From contig JADCRB010000038.1 of the NCBI GenBank assembly GCA_021464245.1, forward strand, positions 3,088,320 to 3,152,319: a DNA stretch of 64,000 nt, read 5' to 3'. The stretch is from Carallia brachiata (lineage: Eukaryota > Streptophyta > Magnoliopsida > Malpighiales > Rhizophoraceae). A model generated the notes under the pieces. The model had not been told where the DNA came from, did no database searches, and was given only the letters and a program-made list of their open reading frames with translations. Position 1 is the first letter of the stretch. The number at the start of each line of letters is the position of its first letter. Positions 13,918 to 25,239 of this stretch are shown here, piece by piece. Position numbers and translations under genes: made by a program.

Positions 13918-16040
13918 TGCTCAAGCCATAAGCACTCGTTAGACCCACTTCTAAACCAAAAAAATATATGATCCACTTGGGACATCAATTATATGAGGAT
14001 CATTTGTTCCTTCTCTACCAGAAACCATTAATGTATGTCCTAGGCAATGGACAAGAATGTTTGTCTATTCTTTGCCAGAATATTTTGTATAATTTCCCTT
14101 TGGCGGAGCAAGAATGTTTCTAGAATGATTATCCTCTGAAATAGTGGCCTACCTATTTTTATGTTTACCATGCTGAAGCACACAATTATTGGATTGCTTA
14201 GCCGTGCCAGGTAACCACACAAATAATTAAGAGCTGGAATTCCAAAGGAAAGCGACCTTTTGTCCCCAAAAATCTTGAAGAAAATCTAAACCACTTATAA
14301 TATAGAGACAAAAACAAACAGTGACACGGGGAAACATCTCCAAATCCAACCAGAGAAGAAACTCATTTACTGTTAGGGCCATCACTAAATAATTGTAATC
14401 CAAAGGGCCGATTAACACTCTCAAATCAGGATACACACTGTCTTTCAAAGAATAATTCCTGATACTAAACTACTGTTTTATGGACTAATTTATCAAACTT
14501 CTACCGATGGAGGCAGAACAAACCCAGATGAAGAGTTGTATTATATTCCTGAATCAGTGTGGTTGTGGTACTCAAGGGGCAAGGGCAGTGCAAATCCAGT
14601 GATATATTACTTGAGTCTTGCTTCATGAGATCCAATAGGGTATAACAATGAAAAAATTGTATCAAATATTGGGAACAAACATAAGTTTACTAAGTGTGCC
14701 TGGAGTCCACAGTTAGAGAAAAGGGAAAAAATAATAATAAATGAACTGTTCACAACAAAAGCTGACACTCCATCTTGAAAATCAGGAGATAAAGATTTCC
14801 AGATTATTACAAAACATCAGTTGGAAACAAAATGAAGACCCACACTGACGGAGATGCTTATCTGCTCTGAGGAAGTATGCAGTTTACTCAGCAATGTTTA
14901 ACTTGATTGGGACATAGGTCTAACGAATGGCATCTAGAGAAGTGGAGACAGTTAGAGATGTTGGGATCAATCTGTCCTTCTTAAAATGAAAGAGAACTTT
15001 AGAATTCAGCCACCATAGAAATGCAGGCGGGAGCTTCTAACAACTTCAGTTTGCTTCTTTCGGCTTTTGGGTTTCCATTTGTTGTAAATGAGTCGATATC
15101 CATGGTCCAGCCTCAATCCAGCAGTGCCACAGCATTGAATTGCTAGTTACGCAGCAAATGAAGAAATCTTGAGATAGAAATTAAAATACGAAAGCATCAT
15201 CTTCACATCGCATATAAAACTGAATTTATAGTCACTGCATAATCCAAGATGTTGATCTAATTCATATTGATAAACCAATTCTTACCCTTAATTGCTTACA
15301 ATTTATGTCTTTGGAACAACAACAAAGATTCATGAAGAATATAAACAAAGGGTAAGCCAGAGACATTGTGACAGGAAAGTAGGAGCATTGACGTCCCGTG
15401 TACTGGCCATGACACTTGAATTCATGGACCTATGCTCTAAAAATCTCTGAATACTTTCCACAGAAAGCTAGTTCTCTTGTGTAACAATATTAGAAGAGCT
15501 ACTATTAGCTCAAATTGCATGCTTTTCACGGAGAATGCTGTCTAAGGAAAATTCCAATTCCAATATTACTCGCCAATGCCACATAAAGCTCTAGCAAAGA
15601 TTGATAGTAACACTTCGGTGGAACACCTTTTTTTTAGTTAATTGGCTACGACTGAGACTCGAACTCTAAAACTTAAATCGTGGAGACACTCTAGTACCAA
15701 TTGATGTATAACTCATTGGTTAAAACGCCTTTTTCTTATTGACCCCGTTGTCTTTCACATAAGCCTCATTAAAAACAATCCCAGTTTAATATTCCACAGC
15801 TCTTATCAGCAACCAAAAAAATCACAGGTAAGGCCCTGGAAAAAGGACATCATCTTCATCCAAAGGGACAAAAGAGATAACAAGAAGAAAAATACTGAAC
15901 CCACAAATATCATGAAAATTAAAAAGAATATTGCAACATGGGAAGTCTGAAAAATAGAAAAGACAAAACAAAAACCAAAGAATAGCAAAAATTAGCAGCT
16001 CAGAAACCTGCTTCCAGAAACTAGGAGATGGGTTTCGTGT
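13918..16040. other. intergenic, with a SINE-like relic
   Basis: No coding exon recognised. About 15,635-15,735, read on the minus strand, has an A-box-like aaccaatgagttatac and a B-box-like gagttcgagtctcag, consistent with a degraded tRNA-derived SINE. The rest is ordinary AT-rich DNA. Confidence 0.4.
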
Positions 16041-16044
16041 AAAT

Positions 16045-16470
16045 TTAAGCTCTCTGCAAAGCCATTACTTCTTGCCATGTGTTGGGGTCCACCATGGGGA
16101 TCGCCTGGAACTCGAAACTTGCCGAAATGGATCTGCTAGTTTCAAAGATCTTTGCGAAATCTCGGGAACTGAGGGTGATGTTTCATTAGATTGGTTGGAG
16201 TTCTATGATTCCCGGCCGTCGTGAGCAATCCCTGAAATTGCTTGTGGGTTTTTGGTCTTGTGAGTTCTATGAAGGGAAGTCTCGGAGGTCGACGGAGAGG
16301 GATGGTGGGTAGGTGATGTAAGGCGGTGGCTGTGGAGGAGGAGACGGTTGCTGTGGATTTTTCGGAGCTTCTCTGTTTTGGCATTTCGACAAGCATCTTG
16401 GGGACGTTCTTGATCGTTTCGCCTTCTGGTTCGGGGTTTGGGAGGGAAAAATGGGGCAGACGGTTGGCAA
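16045..16470 (-). other. GC-rich block, possible minus-strand 5' exon or UTR
   Basis: About 430 bp markedly richer in G+C and CpG than its surroundings. On the minus strand it has pyrimidine-rich, UTR-like sequence and overlapping frames (16,142-16,396 and 16,267-16,641) that are Pro/Ser-rich and match nothing I recognise. A 16-codon frame starting MVDPNTWQEV lies at 16,045-16,095. It could be the first exon or leader of a transcript running toward 14 kb, or part of an old insertion. I cannot assign a product. Confidence 0.3.
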
Positions 16471-16599
16471 TTTGAAATGCTTGTGACCCGAATGGGCTTT
16501 TGTTATATCTGGCCTTTTGGAGAGTCCATGTCCAAGAAAAATAATATACAAAACTACGGTTTGTTTGGGCTGAGGCCCATCTCTATTGCACTGGTTAAC

Positions 16600-17605
16600 T
16601 TTTTTTTTTTTTTTTTTGTCGTATAACCTGTTTACCATCAAACTTAAATGTTGTGAACTGCTCAGATATCAGTTCGGATAGACCAAAAAAACAAAAAAAA
16701 AAAACTTACAATTTGGGATGAAATTTAAAATTTGAATTTTAAGACATCACTCTTGTTCCCCTCTTACAATCTAACTGTGTAAGGTTATACTAACCAAACA
16801 CAAAGCCTATATTTGGATGTGTATTTTAAATGTGTAAAGTGAACATGAGGAATGATGAAACAATGCCCAAGACTAAAAGGTGGAACTTAGGCACGAAAGA
16901 AATTGTAAAAAAAAAAAAAAAAAAAATTGAAGTCTTTCAGAAAATATTTTAATAGTTAACAACTTAAATCTTTATTTTCAATAGCTTAAATTATAGTCCT
17001 TGAGAGAGGTAAAAGTTTGTGAGAATTGAGATAGTTATTTTATTGAATAACTCATGACCAATATATCTCTTAACAAAAAAAAAAAAAGGAAAAGTGAAAT
17101 CCTTGTATAGGTTGTATGGATGCTAACACCATGTAACTGAAGGTAACAAATTGAACATATACGATCATGAGACCGTAGGGGAGGACAAAGGAAATAGTAC
17201 ATTAGCTCGATATGATAAGAGCTAAACTTACGTAAATAGCCATATTAACTTAATTTGCATTGAATAGAAACATCAATGACATGTAAAACGAAACACAAGT
17301 AATTGAAATAATCTGAATTCAAAATGACTTCAAATTTGCTTGATCAGAAGCTTAATATATTAGAAATTCAATGTACTTGAAATGCAATGAACATGAGATC
17401 TAAGGTATAAATCTGATCCGATACTAAAAATCTAATGAATATGAGATTTGATATACATATAATCTAATAAACTTGAAATTTGATATATCTATAATCTGAA
17501 ATATCTGAAATTCTGATAACTTAAAACCTAAACCAACTTGGTCTAAAATTATTATACTTATTTTTCACCTCTAGCCCAAGCGAAGGAAACTTGGTAAGAT
17601 CAAAA
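16600..17605. other. AT-rich intergenic DNA
   Basis: Poly-A and poly-T runs and a diffuse internal repeat of aatctgaaatttgatat-type phrases around 17,390-17,520. No gene recognised. Confidence 0.5.
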
Positions 17606-17609
17606 TGTA

Positions 17610-18410
17610 CAAGATGTTTATTGATAGATACAGCCTGTCACAGCCTCAGACCCCAGGCCCAGGCTTCGCTATGCTGCCGAACAAAGACCTACTAACAACT
17701 CGCAGGGACTTATTGGTAGCTCTCTGAGCAGCTCACTAGGAGCTATTCCCATGGGAGCTCGCTAAGTAGCTAGCGGTTCGCACCCAAGCACTCATATCCT
17801 CAAACTGCCTACGGTCTTTCCAAACATCAAACTACTACCACATAGGCAAGTACAAGACCCAAGGAAGCATGCTTGGAACCAGGGACCTGAGACCTCTAGC
17901 AGCCTTCTGGACCTCAAACCATACCTTGAAGGAAACACCCCTCAGGCAATCTCTCTCTTTTCTAAGTCTTCATCACGAACACACACCCTCGTAAGTAAAG
18001 AGAGTTTGATAAAATTTATCCCATGAGTTTTCATTGATTACAAGTGAATATATATAGTACACTAGATAAGAAAGTTTACAACAATGGTTCTAATTTGAAA
18101 CTTAACAGAGAATGAAGATAGAGTTTGTTATTAAGATATTTTAATTTGAAATTTGAGTAGCATAATCCAATGTTATCTATTATTAAGGACCATAGTACAT
18201 GTCACCAACAGGGCACCCACCTCTAGAACCTCCTCATTGTAGGCCTCTGCTGGGAACCTTACTGGGCTTCCTTGGTTTCCCTCGACTTCTTATTGATTTG
18301 AGCGTCAAAGTGTTTACACCAGGGCATCCCCGACCCAAACCTAATTATTTTGTAGGTCCATAGACGAGGCCCAATGGCTGCTGAACCACATATTAAAGGT
18401 GCAAATTAAC
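17610..18410. mobile_element. retroelement-like relic, possibly LTR-derived
   Basis: Two GC-richer stretches (about 17,630-17,990 and 18,210-18,400) flank AT-rich DNA. The phrase ttgatttgagcgtcaaagtg near 18,293 resembles wording common near the ends of plant Gypsy LTRs. No coding domain and no clear TG...CA boundaries or target duplication were found, so this is a weak call. Confidence 0.3.
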
Positions 18411-19029
18411 TATCAAAGAAGCGTAGAAGTGGTGAAAAATAATGCATTTAACAATTTGTATAGCCAAATTCGAATTACTACGGAGGAAAGAGATTTATAA
18501 ATTAGCTCGAATAAGAGAATTAAATAGTCAGGACCTCAAGCAAGACGCGTGCAATAAGGATAAGGCACACGAGGTGCTAGTAAGAAATGATAAAATTAAA
18601 CAAAGATAGAAGTATACTTTCAGTCAACATAACTTTAGTGATCTTAGTTGAATCTCAATCCACCGGTACCCCTCTTGGTCAAACAAGTTATATATGTGAA
18701 TTTGTGTTAGAGAATAAAGAAATAATATTTTTATTATATAAGAATTTATTAATATCTTGTATTTATAATGATAATTTGGATTTTCTCATGCTAGATATTA
18801 TTATGTAAGAATATTTTTTAGTTAGAGTTATTATACTATTGAGATTGCTTATGATAATTGATAATTGATATTGAGTTTTCTAGGAGTGTAATTCTAATTT
18901 GTTTTCGGGTGGATTTTCTTGTATTATGAGTGGATTTTCATTGCTTTTCTATTTTTCATGTGTATTTTCGAGTTGTTTTTTTGTTATTGTTGGTCCTAGA
19001 TCAATTTCATAAACTGTCATGCGTCAGTT
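18411..19029. other. intergenic DNA left of the tandem duplication
   Basis: AT-rich, no gene recognised. The sequence does not match the DNA left of unit B, which places the left edge of the duplicated unit near 19,030. Confidence 0.5.
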
Positions 19030-19392
19030 TGTTGGCAAGATTAATAGAAATTGGTTCTTATATTTTGTTCTTTGAATATGGAGTTAAACTTCACTCTGTC
19101 AATTTACTAAAGTTCATTGCAAAGCGAAGATTTTAAGCACGTTCCTTTCAAATACTTAACTAATGGTGTTAATGAAGAAACAAAGTGCAATTTGAACTCT
19201 CCCACGGATCCTAGTTTCCAATACTCTATTGCTTATTGATTAAGTGTGATTTTAGTTCCAACTTAGATTTGTCTTTCCACATTGAGCAGTGCAGCTGGTC
19301 ATCAATAAATTAAAGTAGATTACATAGTCTTCTAATAAGATCATCATAATAATATGGGAATGGCATTTTGTCAACGATAAAATAGGCAACCA

Positions 19393-20206
19393 AGTCCCAA
19401 GAGCTTGCTATCGTGCACCAGTAGTTAAAATCCCGATCTGCCTTCGTCGCCATTGTTTTGCGCCGGCGTTCGTGCTCTCTTATGAAGCTTCGTACCCCTT
19501 GTGGGTTGGATGCTGGTTTCTTTCCCTTTGTGGTGTTAGTGGGTTCGCAGTTCTTTTTGTTTTTGGAACTCCTCAAATTCTAGTAGTTAGTGAAGTTTTG
19601 GGGGTTTTGATGGCCTCCCTTGGTTCAACCCTGTGCTTTGCAGGTGGGAGTGGGGGAGGGGGTATTTTTTGGAGCTGAGGGTGCTTATGTATTGTTCATC
19701 CCGCACTGCCTCCTGTTATGCTCGAGTCATCGACTTTTGGCTGGCTTTCGCTTCCTGCTTCTTGTTGTTCTCTGCAGCTATGGCTTTGTTTAGTGCTTTG
19801 TTTAGCGCAATGGCGTTATCTAGTGTGCGTCTAGCTTCTGCTTATTCTCTGCTGCCATCAGGCCCTTTGAGGGTTGTCACTTCCCTTGCTTGTCTGGGGC
19901 TCACCGTTTCGTCGGTGGTGTTGGTGTAGTTGGAGTTTCCAAACGCTTCTCTTTTCAGGTCGAGCTTTGGGTCCAACTTGGGTGATTGCAGGCCTCCTTT
20001 TCCTGAGCTTTGGGCCCAGGCTAGATATTTTCTGTGGGTCTATTTGGTGTACTGCAGGAAATGAGTTTCAGGTTGTGGTAAATTTCACTCGTATGTTAAA
20101 ATAGCCTGTTTTTCCTTGTGTGAGTTTAAATTTGGACTGTCTTCTATGTACTTGTTTAATACTTATCTAATGCATGAATTTACCTTCTGATGAAAAAAGA
20201 AAAAAA
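19393..20206 (+). mobile_element. poly-A tailed retroposon (truncated LINE-like or retrocopy)
   Basis: About 814 bp that is GC-richer than its surroundings, ending in an A-rich tail (gaaaaaagaaaaaaa). It is flanked by a direct repeat aggcaacca at 19,384-19,392 and 20,207-20,215. Unit B has the empty site near 40,905-40,920 (gaatggcattttatcaac then attttattttac). This is the signature of target-primed reverse transcription. Hydrophobic frames at 19,472-19,678 and 19,633-19,929 match nothing I recognise; the body may be the 3' part of a plant L1-type LINE or a reverse-transcribed cellular RNA. Confidence 0.7.
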
Positions 20207-22679
20207 AGGCAACCATGCTTTTTATTTTACGTTTGTTTTCGTGGGGTTTATTTTGGATGTCCGCCACAAAATTAGGGGGTCCTACCTCAAAAATAATTTT
20301 TATGTGGAACAAATGTATGGTGAAAAAGTATCGCTCGGAAAGATTTTTCTTTCTTAGCAGAGGATTAAACACAAACATAAAAAAGAAGAAAAAGGGGGTT
20401 GTTGCATGCTAACATCAGCATCCACTGATAGGAAAAGACCACTTTGGACGCGCTAGCTGATATTTGTCCCTATGTTCCCATGTGATTATCGTCACCATAA
20501 AAGGGTGCCGGACTCGCTTATCATCCGTACTTTTTAGAAATCTTGCTTTCCCCGAAATTCCACCAAAAAAAAAAAAAAAAAGTCTTAAGTTTTTATGATT
20601 GAGTTTAAAATGTTTTCAACTTTTTATATCAATCTTGAATGTTTAAAATCTTTTTGAAATAAAGATCTTTTTGGATGGAAATCAGTCAGATTATTAATAA
20701 ATTTCGTCAGCTGATTGTAGATATTCAACGATTTGACCTCTTTCTGTCTAAAATAGTACTTATTGTGGAAAGGATTTTATATATGTAGGATTGATATGAA
20801 AATTTGGAAAGGCTTAAGACCTAATTATAAACATTTATTATAAAAGTTTAGAATGAATTTTTTTTATATCCCTTTATTTTCACCAGAGCATATTTGTGAG
20901 GGGAACGGTATGGCCCATGAAGCTTTTACGGCAGCCATATGTTCCTCCTTTGTTAGACAACTTTGTTAGGGGGACCTAAGGATGGCAATAAATAGCGTCT
21001 CACTCAACAAAACAGCAATTTGGCAATTGGGGTTGTTTGGGTTATTTGGTAAGTCCTTTTAAGTTTTATCCCACTTTCTAGTATTTAATTTGGATCATCC
21101 ATGCTAACTGATGGACATGATTAATTTCACTGGGAGAAATGCTATTCATATACATGATTTTTGCAAGCAAATCATTAAAAATACCTTTTCCACCAATCAC
21201 AATAGATCATTGTAAAATAAGCTTATTTTAAGCTTATTGTAAATAAGCTTATAAGACTCACTAGTCATTACTATGATATTTTTGACATATATATATATAT
21301 ACATATATATATTTTTTTTTGACATAGTCATTACTATGATATAACAATAACAAATCTCATTAGTGTCACATATGTTTGTCAGATTAATTTACTAGGTTGT
21401 TTGTGGATACGTGCATTTTTTTCTCCAGTAATCATGAATGCTGGAGAGGTTTTTAATTAGGTGAATCAAATAATAATCCTCAATAATGGATCCAACTAGT
21501 TGGTATGATACAATCTTAACACTACGATTCGTTTATGATTATGTTGGTAGAATAAATTCGCCTACAAGAATTTGCAGTATGTGCACTAGATTTTTTTTTT
21601 TCTTGAACTAGAAAATACTTGGTTGTTAGATGTTAGTTGTCATATATTGGTTGTTAGCGAAGAACGACATTTCTCCAAGTCATGTACCACAAATTTAAGA
21701 AGGCAGTGAAATTCAATCCTATCATGATAAACTCAAGGTCACTGGAGACAAACCAAGCGATTAGCATACGAACACGTGTTCGTCTGATCTTTAAAATTTT
21801 CACCCCACACTTTTGCCATGGGTTCCAGTCTTTTCAACCTATTATAAATTAACCATTGATTTATCTTTTTATTGAAAAAATATATATTCAAAAATATGTC
21901 CGTCATTAATTTATAAATCGAGATTAAAAATAATATATTAACATTTTTCTTCAATCCTTTATATAAAAATAATGTATTATCTAAATACTGTTAACGTCAC
22001 ATTAGCCTTTCCCATGGGAAAACGTTCACTCTTGTTGAACGTTCACACTCTTCCAACGTTCCCACCCATTATCGTGAAACAGAAGATGTTGTGTGGGAGA
22101 ATTATAAGGCAGAAAAGGGCCGCAGGTACCGGTACTCTTTTGTCTCCAAATGCAGCGTTCTACCCACTTATGAATAAAGTATGGTCAAATCAAGTAAGTC
22201 TTATTTTTTTCGCAACAAACAAAAAGAAGTAACAATCAAAGGGTCACTTTACAGATATATTTCAAAGAATACATAAAAAATATATAGTTAATTTAATAAT
22301 ATTTAATTATTTTTTATTTTTTATTTTTTTAATTTAATTAATTTTATAATTTAATAATTTAAATAACTACATATCTACTATATTTTTACTTATGTATTTT
22401 TACTTATTTTTTTCCATTTTATTTTTTCTTCGTTGGGTATGATTATTTGGTTGATTTTAAACATAAAGGCAAAAGAAGAATAGACAAGTGATGTGCATGT
22501 ATAGTTAGTGAGTAGCATCGTCATGAACATCCAAGGATTAGAACAGACTAGCAACATCCTGAACAGAGGATGCTCGGAATGTAAAATAGCAACTTTGTAA
22601 AGGCAACAGTGAAATTAGGCCATTGCATGATAGAGGGAATATGCTCTAAGCTCTCTCCAATAACTTGATAGAGAATGAC

Positions 22680-23390
22680 CTTATCACTTCAGGAGGTGAT
22701 TGTTTAATTAGTAATTTATATATTTTTTATTACATTAGTTTGAGTTTGAATTCCAGCAACAACACTTTTATGTCAGAATATCTATGTTTTATGCACCGCT
22801 TGTTTGAAGATTTGTTAACGTTCATGTTTGAAGATTTGTTAACATCGAAACTGGACGCATGAAAGACCCACTTGGATACAATAATATTTGGGTGGTAGAT
22901 TCTTCTTATGAAAGAGATTAAATGAGGACGTTATGGGTATACCTTGCCTCGGTCCACAAGTGTGATAACCAATACACCGACAATACACTTTTTTGTTTTG
23001 ATTAAAAAAAAATTTAATACACAAAAATATTACCAACATTACTTAAAATGATAAATTTCATATCAATTTTAAAAAATAATAAATGTATTATCAACTTTAC
23101 TTAAAATAATAAATTTAACACGTTGTAAAATTTTTTGAATAGAATTTATTTATTTCGATAATGTGATACTAATTTATATGATTATTATATCATTAAAACA
23201 GATATATTTTTATAAATCTGTTATCGAAACTAATATATTATATTCATATAAAATTATTCTGTATTAAATTTTTTAATTTTAAATAAAATTGGTATTAAAT
23301 TTGTTACGTTTTAAATTTTGTTTTACATTTATTATTTTAAATAAAATTAATAATATTTTTGTATATTAAAAAAAAACCATAGAGAATGAC
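22680..23390. mobile_element. 711-bp insertion with 12-bp target duplication
   Basis: The direct repeat atagagaatgac occurs at 22,668-22,679 and 23,379-23,390. Unit B reads straight across (near 53,760, gacagagaataac then atgaaacct). The inserted DNA is AT-rich, has a short internal direct repeat (tgtttgaagatttgttaac, about 22,800-22,850) and ends with an A run, so retroposition is likely. No coding capacity was recognised. Confidence 0.7.
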
Positions 23391-24027
23391 GTTTGATATG
23401 AAACCTATACGTGCGCAATGCACTTTCTTCGTAGTGCCTTTTCAGGTTTTCATGACATCAAATGGATTTGCCATGTAATTTTTTTTTAAATATTTAGTGA
23501 AATTATTTAAATGAGATCAAAGTAAAATAAATATTAGGTGACTAAATTTTTTTTTTTAAAAAAAAGTTAGAAGTTGTCAAATAAATTATATATCCTTTTT
23601 AATGCTATCCAAAATACAAATATATATGGAACTCTTTTTCTTTATTGCAATTATGGATACCACAAATTAGTTTAAGATCACCGTAGAAAAATTCGATTTC
23701 TTCTCTTTGTATCACGTAAAGCCTCAAATCTTTTCCAAGAAAAGAAAAAAAAAAAAAAGGTAATTTGAAAGCTACTATCAGTTGAATTTTGTGAAATGAG
23801 TCAAATGACAACCATGATACGTTTGCCTTTAGTTGGTATCAGACAAATTCCATTCTTTTAATAAAGTCGTCCGCACCATCGGTAATTTTCCTTTTTTTTT
23901 TTTTTCAATTTACTGTATATTTGGAGATCCTTATGGGCTCGACTCGAGCTTGCTTTCACACCAGGGCAAAGCATTGAGTTAGTTACCATCGCCAAATTAA
24001 AAGGGCAAACTTCCCATCTTATTCTAA

Positions 24028-24767
24028 GGGCGTGTTTGTTTTGGTTTTTGAGCCTGCTAATTGCTTTTCAAATCCAAAAAGTACGTATGATAGTGTTTGG
24101 TATTTTTTTTTTTTTACTATAGATAAGTATTCTTATTAACAGTTGATAAAAAAAAGTAATTTAAAATTATTTTTCTAGTCCAATAACAACTGATTCATAT
24201 TTTGTAGACCAAAATACCCTTAATATTATACCTAATCCACACATCTCTACACTTACAGGCCTACGTCGTCTCCCTCATCACGCCATCTGTAGACAATGGG
24301 TACCCTGCTTCCTCTCGGTTTGTTTTTGCGAGCTTCTTTTGGGCTATCTTCCCTTATTCTTTGATTTTTTTTTTCTTTTTTTCTTCTAGTTGTTATCCTC
24401 CCGAAGCTCATTGAACAAAGATATTTTCCATCTTCTTGAAGAATAATCTGCCATAAGGTTAGCTACATTTTTCCTATTTGTTGTTAACAGCAACCAACAA
24501 ATCATAACATAAATTATATTTGTTTGAGATACTGATACTAAATTGGTATTTTTGTTATTTGTACAATGCAAATTATAGCATGTTTTAGTTGTCCTCAAAA
24601 GTCATTCTAATTATTTGACAGAAACAGGTAGCATTAGTTTAACTAAACATTATACTTTTATTTTATCCATCAATAATAACAATAAGTAATAGTAATCAAT
24701 AATAAATAACATAATCAGTAATTAATAACAGTATTAATAATTAATAACAATTAAACCAAACAAGCCC
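24028..24767. mobile_element. MITE-like element, TIR GGGCKTGTTTG
   Basis: The left end gggcgtgtttg and right end caaacaagccc form a terminal inverted repeat of about 11 bp. Unit B lacks the segment: near 55,030 it reads cccatcttaggtgatc directly. TAA and TTA flank the ends, which suits the TWA target of PIF/Harbinger-type elements but is not an exact duplication. The interior is AT-rich with TAATAA-type repeats and no transposase frame. Confidence 0.65.
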
Positions 24768-24817
24768 TTAGGTGACCTACATACTTTTTTTTCCAGCTCT
24801 GACCTTCTAAGAACCTT

Positions 24818-25063
24818 CACTATGTTTGGAATGAGAGAAAATGAGTAGAAAAGAAAATTAATAGAAAATAGTACAGTAATTATGATGTTATGATTAATAA
24901 AATGTAATGATTAGAAAGTTTAAAAAAGAAATGAATAGTAATTTGTGAGAAAAAAAGTACAGATAATTGTTTGAATTGATAGAAATAAATAAAAAAAAAT
25001 AAATAAATAATATTTTTCTTTTATTTCCTTTTTTTTTCCATTGAAAAATTGCCAAACACAGCC
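24818..25063. mobile_element. MITE-like element, TGTTTGG family, copy 1 of 3
   Basis: The left end tatgtttggaatgagag and right end ccaaacacagcc form a short imperfect inverted repeat. Unit B lacks it at the matching place near 55,085. The interior (gatattataattaataaaaag-like phrases, then a T/C-rich run) matches two further copies at 37,696-37,885 and 59,325-59,515. No coding capacity. Confidence 0.6.
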
Positions 25064-25239
25064 TTTGAATCTGCCAATTTTTGCTTTTTAAGAATGGCAA
25101 ACCACATGATTAAATGGCTTAGGACAAACTACACAAGGGTCATGCCCCGGCGCCAAGTATATCATAATTATTAAGATGTTTTGCACTTATCTTGAAGACG
25201 GACGCACTGTTTTATTGATATAGCTGTTAGGACACAATT

